In this document: positions 15,154 to 22,159 of the stretch, piece by piece
How positions within the stretch are numbered: the first letter of the stretch is position 1
Layout: every line of letters starts with the position of its first letter
Source of the DNA: a virus
IMG/VR virus record: IMGVR_UViG_3300025466_001268
Span: 1 to 41,246 of that record
DNA length: 41,246 bases
Direction: 5' to 3' (one strand)
Made by a program: the position numbers and the translations under genes
The notes under the pieces: model-generated
Database searches by the model: none
What the model saw: the letters and a program-made list of their open reading frames with translations, nothing else
Told to the model about the DNA's origin: nothing

Positions 15154-15631
15154 TGTTGCTCTCCTCAATTTCTAACCAAGTATGGTCACCCATATATTTT
15201 ACTTGACTTATGTACCTATAGTCAACCGGAGTACCAGTTGTCCAATCGTTTGGTCCAGTTTGAATTAACAGCATTTTTTGTTTTCGTTCGTCCCACACTA
15301 ACCAATAACAATGACCCATTACCACTTGAAACTGATATTCAGCGGCATGTACCATATCTGTAATATCCAACCTACGTTTAATACCTGCTGCTTGACGTTC
15401 TAATACTTTAACTAATTCCATAATACGATCGTACTCTTGCTGGGCATACATCCTAGCATGATTGATCATAAGGTCTTTTTGCTTCTCTACAGGTATTAGG
15501 TCAAACTTTGGACCGCCTGCTTCGGTTGGGTATGTACTTATATTGCGATTAAAGAAAGGTATTAAGACATTGCCAACTATAATATCAAAGCTAGTATGAC
15601 CATCAGCAACATTAGACTTCTTTTCAGACAC
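15143..15631 (-). CDS. DUF2452-like protein
   Basis: The 162-residue protein contains FDLIPVEKQKDLMINHA, a long helix ending in ERQAAGIKRRLD, and a CYWLVWDERKQKMLLIQTGP strand pair. This layout matches DUF2452, a family of unknown function shared by bacteria, phages and eukaryotes (from memory of the family). It starts at a GTG overlapping the stop of the upstream gene. No catalytic motif is apparent. Confidence 0.68.
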   Translation of the reverse strand: MSEKKSNVADGHTSFDIIVGNVLIPFFNRNISTYPTEAGGPKFDLIPVEKQKDLMINHARMYAQQEYDRIMELVKVLERQAAGIKRRLDITDMVHAAEYQFQVVMGHCYWLVWDERKQKMLLIQTGPNDWTTGTPVDYRYISQVKYMGDHTWLEIEESNNGN

Positions 15632-15926
15632 CGTATTTTAGTTTCAATATAAGCATTTCAGTAGTGCTATACCAGCGAGTCCATACGGCAGGATCACCGG
15701 GACCTGTAATAACATACTGAGCACGATAGGCCTGAGTTAGCCACAAACGTCGTCCACTAGAATGGCACCGTCTAGGCCACAGCGACCATTTTAAATCAGT
15801 CCACGCCCGTTTTAAAAATTGTTCTTCATTGTAATCGTCAGGCATAACAACTCCTATACTTTCTGGTATTGGCATATGATTAATATTGTATAATCCTTGT
15901 GGGAACATTCCGTACCTTACTTTCAC
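15624..15926 (-). CDS. conserved phage hypothetical (100 aa)
   Basis: This small basic protein has the blocks SLWPRRCHSSGRRLWLTQAYR and ITGPGDPAVWTRWYS. The Pro-Arg-Arg-Cys and Thr-Gly-Pro-Gly features recur in small proteins of T4-like phages as I recall them, without known function. It overlaps the queE stop by 4 nt and is therefore coupled to it. Confidence 0.7.
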   Translation of the reverse strand: MKVRYGMFPQGLYNINHMPIPESIGVVMPDDYNEEQFLKRAWTDLKWSLWPRRCHSSGRRLWLTQAYRAQYVITGPGDPAVWTRWYSTTEMLILKLKYGV

Positions 15927-16783
15927 TTACCCCAACCGTTGCCCCATAAGTCTACGTGTAGTCGTGGGCTATAATTAAATCCACGTTCGCAACAGATATT
16001 GGCAATGTTTAATTTGTTTGCATCATACGGAGTAACAACACCGCCCTGTGGCATTAAGTAAACAACACCTTTAAATCCACCTGCACGGAAAGCATCAACA
16101 GCTCTAACTGCTTCGTTGACGTGATCTACAGTTTCTACAACAAACTTAAGATATGTATGTCCGTATGTTTGATAGATATTAACAATTTTAGGTTTAATAG
16201 CATCTTCCCACAGTTCGCCGGACGCACTTAGTTTAGCACTAACACTAAATGTAACTTCTCTATCGGCCTTTTCACTAGCCCATTCAATTAAGTAATCGCG
16301 GAAGTCTTCGTGTAGTTCTTGAGTACCATTAGTTTCAAATGTAATGTTCTTTAGGTCTGCCATGCGTGGGTGACTTAGTAATTCAGCATAAGCACGTTGC
16401 CAACCTAACAATGGCTCGCCGCCTGTAATAACTAAATGTACATCGTTGCCATTGTTTTGTATCCAGCAGTTGTTAGGAGTCAATGCTAACATTTGATCTA
16501 CAAGTTCTTCAGTAGTCAATGTAGGCGAAAGGTGTTTAAATGCAGGATGCCACGACGCATAACTATCACAGCCTGTCTCAACTAACGGCAAGCTCAAGAA
16601 TGTCGAATATTTGTCTACGACCTTAGCAACTTCGTCTGCACCTGTTGATTTCTCTCCAGGTTTGCAACCAAATCCAGCACACTGGAAGTTACAGCCATAA
16701 GTGCGTAAAAATACACTGGGTACTCCAACAAAGCGACCTTCGCCTTGTAAACTATAAAATAATTCGCTAACTTTAATCTTCAT
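15923..16783 (-). CDS. queE: 7-carboxy-7-deazaguanine synthase (radical SAM)
   Basis: QueE converts 6-carboxytetrahydropterin to 7-carboxy-7-deazaguanine. The start has the family signature SELFYSLQGEG. Cluster ligands appear as CNFQC (Cys31, Cys35) and then TGCDSY (Cys72), with about 36 residues inserted between the second and third Cys. An extra Cys40 lies in the insert. GGEP at 121-124 is the SAM-binding motif. The ATG at 16783 overlaps the MazG-like gene by 11 nt. QueD lies two genes upstream and FolE about 4 kb away, so a deazaguanine pathway is evident. Confidence 0.92.
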   Translation of the reverse strand: MKIKVSELFYSLQGEGRFVGVPSVFLRTYGCNFQCAGFGCKPGEKSTGADEVAKVVDKYSTFLSLPLVETGCDSYASWHPAFKHLSPTLTTEELVDQMLALTPNNCWIQNNGNDVHLVITGGEPLLGWQRAYAELLSHPRMADLKNITFETNGTQELHEDFRDYLIEWASEKADREVTFSVSAKLSASGELWEDAIKPKIVNIYQTYGHTYLKFVVETVDHVNEAVRAVDAFRAGGFKGVVYLMPQGGVVTPYDANKLNIANICCERGFNYSPRLHVDLWGNGWGK

Positions 16784-17042
16784 ATATTTTTGACCATTCA
16801 ACTAATTTTTGACTCTTACGCAACTGCGCCGCACGTAGTTCTGCATCTGTAAAAACTCTATGAGCTTTTAATAGTTCTATCAATAGTGTAACATCGCCTA
16901 GTTCTTGTACTAAATGCTCACGCTGAGTTCCGCCATCTTTGTACGAATTATCAATTCCAAAACGGCGAATCTTGCTAATAGCCTGGATAACTTCAGCACA
17001 CTCCTCTTGGAGTATGTCTAGGATTTCATTTACTTTACTCAC
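16773..17042 (-). CDS. MazG-like nucleotide pyrophosphohydrolase
   Basis: This 89-residue all-alpha protein has the MazG/NTP-PPase metal motif: EECAE at 13-17 and ELGD at 47-50. Such enzymes hydrolyse nucleoside triphosphates to monophosphates and pyrophosphate. It lies between queD and queE with overlaps on both sides, which suggests co-expression with deazaguanine synthesis, perhaps to clear non-canonical nucleotides (inference). Confidence 0.8.
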   Translation of the reverse strand: MSKVNEILDILQEECAEVIQAISKIRRFGIDNSYKDGGTQREHLVQELGDVTLLIELLKAHRVFTDAELRAAQLRKSQKLVEWSKIYED

Positions 17043-17554
17043 GCAAACAAGTCCTCATTCCATTCACGATGGCCTTCACGGAATGCCATATTGCTTTGCG
17101 TTTCTCTAACTTCCACGCGATAGCACCAAAGTCTATCTGCTTCTGCTTGACCCCACATATCCGGGATATAAACACCGTTAACATATTTGTATAATTGATC
17201 TGCTAGACCTTCGCAACCTAACTTTGGTAGGATAGTTAGTTTAGCAAGATTTTTTTCTTGTAGTAATTTGTAAGTTTCAAGTTCTGGATCATCTTCGGCT
17301 ACTAATAGCGTATGATCAAATTGACTTTCTAAGATGCCTTTAAGTTCTTTAAGACCACCGTAGTCGGCAGCCCAGTTACGTACATCTAAATCGTCTGTTC
17401 CAAAGTAAAACTTCATACTAAATGAATAGCCGTGAATTAAGTTACAATGACTGTCTGCTCTCCATTGGCGATAAGCGCAGGGAAATGCGTCGTGGTATTC
17501 TTTGGTGCTGGTATATTTGTACTGTCGCGGAATTGGTATTTCAATTGTATTCAT
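17039..17554 (-). CDS. queD: 6-carboxytetrahydropterin synthase (QueD/PTPS family)
   Basis: QueD turns dihydroneopterin triphosphate into 6-carboxytetrahydropterin. The core DSHCNLIHGYSF supplies His36, the catalytic Cys37 and His41, but Tyr43 stands where most family members have the third zinc His. A FDHTLL pair (80-81) and a late EVRET Glu complete the active site. At 171 residues it is longer than the 120-residue bacterial enzyme. A good sigma70-like promoter and ribosome site (AGGAG) precede it, so it heads the queD-mazG-queE unit. Confidence 0.9.
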   Translation of the reverse strand: MNTIEIPIPRQYKYTSTKEYHDAFPCAYRQWRADSHCNLIHGYSFSMKFYFGTDDLDVRNWAADYGGLKELKGILESQFDHTLLVAEDDPELETYKLLQEKNLAKLTILPKLGCEGLADQLYKYVNGVYIPDMWGQAEADRLWCYRVEVRETQSNMAFREGHREWNEDLFA

Positions 17555-17572
17555 GCTTGATCTCCTATGTTA

Positions 17573-17601
17573 ATTATAGCATAGGCGGCAGAATTTGTAA
17601 A
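17573..17601 (-). promoter_or_regulatory. sigma70-like promoter of queD
   Basis: The minus strand has TTTACA (17596-17601), a 17-nt spacer and TATAAT (17573-17578). The AGGAG ribosome site of queD follows about 10 nt further on. Both hexamers and the spacing are close to consensus. Confidence 0.7.
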
Positions 17602-17641
17602 GCGGGATGACGCCGAAAGGCCGCTGATTTTGGGGATAATA

Positions 17642-17803
17642 CTATTTATTGTTTTGTGCAACTGGGGCATCTGGTTTCTTTGGTTCGTATTTTTCGGGTG
17701 CCGGTAATTGTTTAAGGTATGGATCAATAACATATTGATTAGCACCAAACCAACCTAATGCACCTAAGAAGCCAGCACCGATAATAGCTAGACATGCTAT
17801 CAT
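17642..17803 (-). CDS. tiny membrane protein (53 aa)
   Basis: An ATG at 17803 preceded by GAGGA (5-6 nt spacing) opens a 53-residue frame ending in TAG. The first 20 residues form a hydrophobic helix with Gly and Ala (ACLAIIGAGFLGALGWFGA). The rest is a Pro/Lys-rich tail (PAPEKYEPKKPDAP) likely to be exposed. One transmembrane segment and no other motif. The start lies 2 nt beyond the stop of the preceding gene, consistent with the tight packing. Function unknown. Confidence 0.68.
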   Translation of the reverse strand: MIACLAIIGAGFLGALGWFGANQYVIDPYLKQLPAPEKYEPKKPDAPVAQNNK

Positions 17804-17804
17804 A

Positions 17805-18362
17805 TTATTCCTCTACAAAGAGGCTTTCCTCTTCTACTAGATTATTCCAATGGTCTTTGCTGACAAAAGTTCTATTGCGTTTATTAGCTTCGTCGTTGAT
17901 ATTGCCAATTGGCTTTTCGCCAAATATTTCAACATAGTTATTAATTTGCTCGCTTTCCATTGATTCAACTTCGTTAAATGGATTAAAAGATTGAAACGCA
18001 TAGTTTGTAACGTCCCACACTATTAGTTTTAATTCATTATGATCGATATCAAATCCGTACAACTCTCTAAAGTCTCTTTCTATTACTAGCCAATCGGCTC
18101 CGCTTGATCCTTCGATGCGTATACCTTTGCCCCAACTGTAACAATGTCCAATTTGTCGATAAACACGTTCGCCCCACTCTCTACTAGGGCTTTCCGGAGC
18201 ACTCATTCCAAATTTAATAACAATACCTTTGAACATAATACAATACACATACTTGTCGATGTTGTAGTTTTTAAAATATTGAATGATTCCGGCCGGTACA
18301 GACAATGAACCGATGTTAATAGTATATTTTGGAAACGATGCCCAATTAAATTTGCAATTCAT
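17805..18362 (-). CDS. hypothetical protein, possibly GIY-YIG-like
   Basis: Starting at the ATG at 18362, one base after the upstream stop, the 185-residue product has YVYCIMFKGIVIKFGMS followed by GERVYRQIGH. This resembles the start of a GIY-YIG nuclease domain (Tyr-x-Tyr strand, Lys-x-Gly strand, then an Arg-containing helix). A conserved Glu appears at IERDFRELYG, but the match is partial. It could be an endonuclease or an inactive relative. The longer frame to 18395 overlaps the phosphoribosyltransferase gene and is not needed. Confidence 0.62.
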   Translation of the reverse strand: MNCKFNWASFPKYTINIGSLSVPAGIIQYFKNYNIDKYVYCIMFKGIVIKFGMSAPESPSREWGERVYRQIGHCYSWGKGIRIEGSSGADWLVIERDFRELYGFDIDHNELKLIVWDVTNYAFQSFNPFNEVESMESEQINNYVEIFGEKPIGNINDEANKRNRTFVSKDHWNNLVEEESLFVEE

Positions 18363-18363
18363 T

Positions 18364-18912
18364 TTATTTCCACCATTCTTCCCAAGGAAACACACACCAA
18401 ATTGGTTCCTCTAGTTTGTTGATATTTAGACCCGCATAGTCTACTGTTTTAAAATCACTTGCTTCGTTGTTAATTAACACCGCGGTACGTACATTGTTAC
18501 CCCAGACATCTTCCCAGCGATCGTGCATTGGCATACAACTATCTCGCCAATCTTCTTGAATCCACTGTAAAGTAGCACCGGTATCATTGATATCATCTAC
18601 AATCAAAATCTTTTTAGCACATAGGCTGTAGTCAAAGTCGGATAAGATTTTATCATGTTCGGGCACCCAACCAAATGCATCTTCGGCCATCCATAAGTTA
18701 CTTTCGGGACTGGCATTATCGTCACGAAAGCTAACTTTAAGAGTTTCCATCGGAACATCCAAGTATTGACTAAGCATAAGTGCCGGAACTAGTCCGCCAC
18801 GTGTAAGTCCAACAACATAGTCGGGGTGCCAATCATCTTTTGCCATACTACGAACGATTTCGTGTACCCATCCTTTAACTGTTGAATCTTTATAATATAC
18901 TTGTCTAGACAT
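18364..18912 (-). CDS. phosphoribosyltransferase (type I PRT fold)
   Basis: The PRPP-binding loop ILIVDDINDTGATL is diagnostic of purine/pyrimidine phosphoribosyltransferases. An upstream GLTRGGLVPALML is the second conserved loop, as in xanthine-guanine phosphoribosyltransferases. At 182 residues the length is typical. It would attach ribose-5-phosphate to a base. Nearness to queD, queE and folE makes a 7-deazaguanine base an attractive substrate, but salvage of ordinary purines is just as possible. Confidence 0.85.
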   Translation of the reverse strand: MSRQVYYKDSTVKGWVHEIVRSMAKDDWHPDYVVGLTRGGLVPALMLSQYLDVPMETLKVSFRDDNASPESNLWMAEDAFGWVPEHDKILSDFDYSLCAKKILIVDDINDTGATLQWIQEDWRDSCMPMHDRWEDVWGNNVRTAVLINNEASDFKTVDYAGLNINKLEEPIWCVFPWEEWWK

Positions 18913-19228
18913 AGTGTTCTGCTTCTTTTAAATTGTGTGAAATAATGTAATCCATAAACTTGATTAAAAACATACTAGCGGTACTTGCATCTGCACCATC
19001 AAATCTTACTATATTTTGATTGGAACCATTTTGCATCCTATGACTAGGTTTTGCTTTACCGTATTGTACTTGATTTGTATATTGTTTGCGACCTCGACTA
19101 TCCCACCATTCAACTCTAGTGGCCTGTCCGCCAATCATGTTAAACCACTCGCCCATTTCATCGGTAAGCTCGCCTATGATAAAACGGATTTCGTACGCTA
19201 CTCGACAGCCCGGAGGAAGTGCTTGCAT
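18905..19228 (-). CDS. small phage hypothetical (107 aa)
   Basis: The protein is soluble with a beta-rich first half (RVAYEIRFIIGEL, ATRVEWWDSRG) and a final helix after FDGADASTASMFLIKFMD. That last block resembles the tails of the 1972-2280 and 2545-2745 products (Asp, Ala, then Met-Phe and aromatic residues), hinting at a common family. Its ATG overlaps the TAA of the tiny upstream gene (TAATG). Function unknown. Confidence 0.7.
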   Translation of the reverse strand: MQALPPGCRVAYEIRFIIGELTDEMGEWFNMIGGQATRVEWWDSRGRKQYTNQVQYGKAKPSHRMQNGSNQNIVRFDGADASTASMFLIKFMDYIISHNLKEAEHYV

Positions 19229-19323
19229 TATCGAACTAAATGCCCTATACCAAGTTGATAAACAATACCAGCAATAAGGATAGCAGTAGCAATAACCAAA
19301 GACAATATATCACTGAATTTCAT
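19228..19323 (-). CDS. tiny single-pass membrane protein (31 aa)
   Basis: The frame begins at an ATG (19323) in ATGA overlap with the preceding gene, has AAGGA 10 nt upstream and ends TAATG on the next gene. The 31 residues are almost all a membrane helix (ILSLVIATAILIAGIVY). Couplings on both sides make it likely to be real despite its length. Function unknown. Confidence 0.65.
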   Translation of the reverse strand: MKFSDILSLVIATAILIAGIVYQLGIGHLVR

Positions 19324-19547
19324 TTTTCAAGTTTCCTTAATCGAAGACTTAAATCTCTAGTTTCTGTAACGTGTTGATTGTGTATGCTAGCAAGATCTTT
19401 CTTTAACTTACTAACACGAAGATGTGCGTATATAAGGGCTGCAACAACAAGTGTAAATGTTAACCCCCATCCAGCAATTATTCCTACAATCCAAGACCAT
19501 AATCCGTTTACTTCTCCAACAAGTGTTTGTAGTGTTTGAGCTATCAC
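19320..19547 (-). CDS. single-pass membrane protein with coiled coil (75 aa)
   Basis: A hydrophobic helix (WIVGIIAGWGLTFTLVVAALIYA, about residues 19-41) is followed by a charged helix rich in Lys, Leu and Arg (VSKLKKDLASI...LSLRLRKLEK). The shape recalls phage spanin or Rz-like inner-membrane proteins and also the 25950-26162 product, but no family is recognised. ATGA overlaps link it on both sides to small genes. Confidence 0.72.
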   Translation of the reverse strand: MIAQTLQTLVGEVNGLWSWIVGIIAGWGLTFTLVVAALIYAHLRVSKLKKDLASIHNQHVTETRDLSLRLRKLEK

Positions 19548-19906
19548 GATTTATCTGTTAGTGTTAAAACTACTTTGAGTTGTTCCTGCGCTTCTTGATA
19601 CTTGTTCCACACATCGGCTACTGTTACATTATTTTTAGCAAGTTCCTGTATGCGAGTTTCTTCGTGCATCTTTTTATTAGCCCAATCTAGAGCACTAATA
19701 GCTGCGCCGCTTAGACTAACCTCAACTGATCGATAACCCATACCAAGCCAGCTTGTGCCATCGAACACTTCCATATTACTACCATTCAGTCTGATCATTC
19801 CGGTCATTGGGTTACTTGAATTGGGACTAACGTAAGGATTGCTGCCATATCCCCCATTAACAGAAAGATATCCGTTATTGGGTCCTGAACCAATGCTATT
19901 AATCAT
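19544..19906 (-). CDS. phage hypothetical (120 aa)
   Basis: The N-terminal 35 residues are rich in Gly, Ser, Asn and Pro. They are followed by MTGMIRLNGSNMEVFDGTSW, a motif resembling short beta modules of phage tail-associated proteins. The C-terminal half is helical (VADVWNKYQEAQEQLKVVL). I recall such proteins in T4-like phages next to the GGxIVQV family, as here. Function unknown. Confidence 0.72.
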   Translation of the reverse strand: MINSIGSGPNNGYLSVNGGYGSNPYVSPNSSNPMTGMIRLNGSNMEVFDGTSWLGMGYRSVEVSLSGAAISALDWANKKMHEETRIQELAKNNVTVADVWNKYQEAQEQLKVVLTLTDKS

Positions 19907-20175
19907 GCTCTTAATAACTCCATACTGACAATTTGTCCAATACGTTCGGCAATGTTTTCGCCGTCGGGAATCACGTGTGTGATGTGATTGTTGCGATCAG
20001 TCTTACGATCGTAGCAACGAATCTGTACTACAGTTCCGCCCTGTGCCGGCATAACATTAAAGGATAGGCCTTCTACATCAACAGATCTTGCACCTACCGC
20101 TACATCCTGAACAGGTTGACTATTATGCCAATCATCTCGAACCCACTTAACAACTACTTTCTTTAGCCATTTCAT
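19903..20175 (-). CDS. GGxIVQV-family phage protein, copy 2
   Basis: This 90-residue member is the shortest and perhaps the ancestral form of the three-copy family. It has a basic amphipathic start (MKWLKKVVVKWVRDDW), a GGTVVQIRCYDRKTD strand and a THVIPDGENIAERIGQIVSMELLRA ending. The last block aligns with those of the copies at 11892-12320 and 31696-32040. It is coupled to folE by a 4-nt overlap. Function unknown. Confidence 0.8.
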   Translation of the reverse strand: MKWLKKVVVKWVRDDWHNSQPVQDVAVGARSVDVEGLSFNVMPAQGGTVVQIRCYDRKTDRNNHITHVIPDGENIAERIGQIVSMELLRA

Positions 20176-20951
20176 CTTGGTGCAAAGTCCTGTTGAAGTT
20201 TAATATTGTCCATAAACTCTTTCTTAGTTCCTGGATCTGTTTGAAACACACCTTTTAATACTGTGGTCTGTGTTAGACTTGAGTGTGCCATTATGCCCCT
20301 ATTTTCACAACACCCATGTTGAGCCTGTATATAAACACCAACATTCTCTGAATCAGTGGCCTTCATTATTTCTCGAGCAATATCATTACAAAGTTCCTCT
20401 TGAAGAGTACCACGGCGAGCACACCACTGAGCAATACGAGTGTACTTACTAAGACCAATAAGTTTGTTGGCAGCGATAATGCCAATATAAGCCACGCCAG
20501 ACACGGGCTGGTGATGATGACTACACATGCTACGGAGTTCACTACGCACAACCAACATTCCTTCATATCTATCCGCTGAATCATTTGGAAAAGCTGTTGC
20601 ATCTGGTGCTGGATCATACCTACCTCCCATAATTTCATTGTAATACATCTTGGCCAAGCGTCGTGCTGTGCCTTTTGAGTTTGGGTCATTTTCACGATCA
20701 ATCAACAAGGTATCTAACACCTTTTCAAACGCTTCAGTTGCTTCATTGATTAGGATTTCTTTATCGCCTTTGTGCAAGTAATCGCTGATATTATCACCGG
20801 CCCAGAAGCGTTTACCTTCTCGGCGCATATTAAAGCGAATAGCATCAGCTAAGTTTGCTTCTTCGTAACCTTTGTCGCTCATATTCATTGCGGCATCTTC
20901 GTATCCGGGATGATACGGTGCTTCTTCTACTAGTTTATTTTGATCCGACAT
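20172..20951 (-). CDS. folE: GTP cyclohydrolase I
   Basis: FolE opens GTP to dihydroneopterin triphosphate, the first step towards 7-deazaguanines (and folate). The zinc site is visible as RSMCSHHHQP and HGCCENRG, and the central KLIGLSKYTRIAQWCARRGTLQE block is characteristic. At 259 residues it is longer than usual, with an extra acidic N-terminus of about 40 residues. The leader GGAGAATAAATG is shared with the polymerase gene. With QueD and QueE it gives three of the four steps to preQ0. Confidence 0.93.
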   Translation of the reverse strand: MSDQNKLVEEAPYHPGYEDAAMNMSDKGYEEANLADAIRFNMRREGKRFWAGDNISDYLHKGDKEILINEATEAFEKVLDTLLIDRENDPNSKGTARRLAKMYYNEIMGGRYDPAPDATAFPNDSADRYEGMLVVRSELRSMCSHHHQPVSGVAYIGIIAANKLIGLSKYTRIAQWCARRGTLQEELCNDIAREIMKATDSENVGVYIQAQHGCCENRGIMAHSSLTQTTVLKGVFQTDPGTKKEFMDNIKLQQDFAPR

Positions 20952-20978
20952 TTATTCTCCGAGTGACTATATTTGTAT

Positions 20979-21007
20979 ATTGTATAGTATTTAGATCGCA
21001 GAGTCAA
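20979..21007 (-). promoter_or_regulatory. sigma70-like promoter of folE
   Basis: On the minus strand TTGACT (21002-21007) and TACAAT (20979-20984) are separated by 17 nt. This is one of the best sigma70-type promoters in the window. It lies in the only divergent intergenic region. Confidence 0.75.
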
Positions 21008-21035
21008 TACAATTTTATTTCGTTTCTACTAAATG

Positions 21036-21043
21036 GATAAATA
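21036..21043 (+). promoter_or_regulatory. T4-type late promoter-like box GATAAATA
   Basis: The plus-strand GATAAATA lies about 30 nt upstream of the only plus-strand gene. It is the same octamer found before two minus-strand genes (10145-10152, 10821-10828). No convincing -10/-35 pair for this gene was seen. Confidence 0.42.
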
Positions 21044-21073
21044 TCTTAAATTCCCCGAAAGTCTGTTTAATCA

Positions 21074-22159
21074 ATGAAGCGTGTGGCAATCTGTGTTCCA
21101 AACCCCTGGGATTATATCTCCCGTTACGAAAAGAACTATAGTATTATGGTTCTCAATCCTACAGCACCAGCTGAGAGAACTCAATACCTACTAGACAATG
21201 CCGACTGGAGCATATTTGTAACCCCAGAGCAAGAACTATACAGAGATGGCTGCTACTATCCAAATGAAAAAGTATTTTGGTATACTAGCGGTACTACCGG
21301 CGACAGCAAGTTTTATGGATTTAACGAAACACAAGTAAACTATGTTTGTCAACAAATTATCACAGCTTACAATATAACTGCCAATGATAGGTATGTTGGC
21401 GTTATGGGATTATGGCATGCACATGGTCAAATGTTTTATTGGATGAGCAAGATGATTGGGTGTGAAACCACTTTCTTACCAACGTCAGAAATTAAAAACG
21501 TACACACATATAGCCCAACGTTCCTTACAGGGATTCCGGATATTCTTCGAGTTTTAGCAAAACAAGATCTTAAAGATTTACGATTTATTCGTAGTGCAAG
21601 TTCTGCGTTACCTAGTTACCAATATACCGCCATGAAAGAACGCTTTAGAGTTCCTATAATTGAGTCGTTTGGTATGACAGAGTCTTGCAGTCATAGCTTT
21701 ACTAATCCACTATTTGGTGAACAACGCATTGGTACAGTGGGATTACCTTGCGGAATAGATGCTAGAATTGATGATAATAGTAGATTGTTTATTCGCGGAC
21801 CATGTTTAGCACAATCGGGTTGGTTTGACACAGGCGATTTAGCTGAGCAAGACGATGCAGGCTATTATCGTATACTTGGACGTAGTGTGGATAGAATTAA
21901 CATACGTGGATACAAACTAGATCCAGTTAGCTTAGAAAATCAAATGTTTGAACGGTTGCCTAATCTTAGTCAAATAGCTATATTTGGTCGTGACCGGGTT
22001 AAATGTATCTATGTTGGCGAGTATACAGACGATCAAATTGTGTCGGCACTAAAAGAAATTGGCCCTTACTGCTGGCCAAGTTTAGTAGAACAAGTTGAAG
22101 ATATTCCTAAGAATGCCGCAGGTAAAGTAACTAGGACAATGTTAGATACTATATACTAA
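21074..22159 (+). CDS. short AMP-forming ligase (ANL superfamily adenylation enzyme)
   Basis: ANL core motifs are all present: the P-loop YTSGTTGDSK at 70-79, FGMTES, TGDLAEQDDAGYYRILGR, the hinge DRINIRGYKLD, and the C-terminal catalytic Lys in PKNAAGKVTR. The enzyme would activate a carboxylate as its acyl-AMP and pass it to a thiol or amine. At 361 residues it lacks about 100 or more residues of the usual N-terminal domain, yet the frame is intact. It is the only plus-strand gene, and its end overlaps the converging aminotransferase gene by 11 nt. No acyl carrier protein was found. No clear ribosome site precedes the ATG. Confidence 0.88.
   Translation: MKRVAICVPNPWDYISRYEKNYSIMVLNPTAPAERTQYLLDNADWSIFVTPEQELYRDGCYYPNEKVFWYTSGTTGDSKFYGFNETQVNYVCQQIITAYNITANDRYVGVMGLWHAHGQMFYWMSKMIGCETTFLPTSEIKNVHTYSPTFLTGIPDILRVLAKQDLKDLRFIRSASSALPSYQYTAMKERFRVPIIESFGMTESCSHSFTNPLFGEQRIGTVGLPCGIDARIDDNSRLFIRGPCLAQSGWFDTGDLAEQDDAGYYRILGRSVDRINIRGYKLDPVSLENQMFERLPNLSQIAIFGRDRVKCIYVGEYTDDQIVSALKEIGPYCWPSLVEQVEDIPKNAAGKVTRTMLDTIY

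Noticed and set aside
17605-17640. GCCGAAAGGC hairpin upstream of queD as a terminator
   Set aside because: The stem is only 3 bp beyond the tetraloop and there is no T-run after it.
17551-17748. Minus-strand frame of 65 codons between queD and the tiny membrane gene
   Set aside because: It covers the queD promoter and ribosome site and competes with the better-supported 53-codon membrane gene in another frame.
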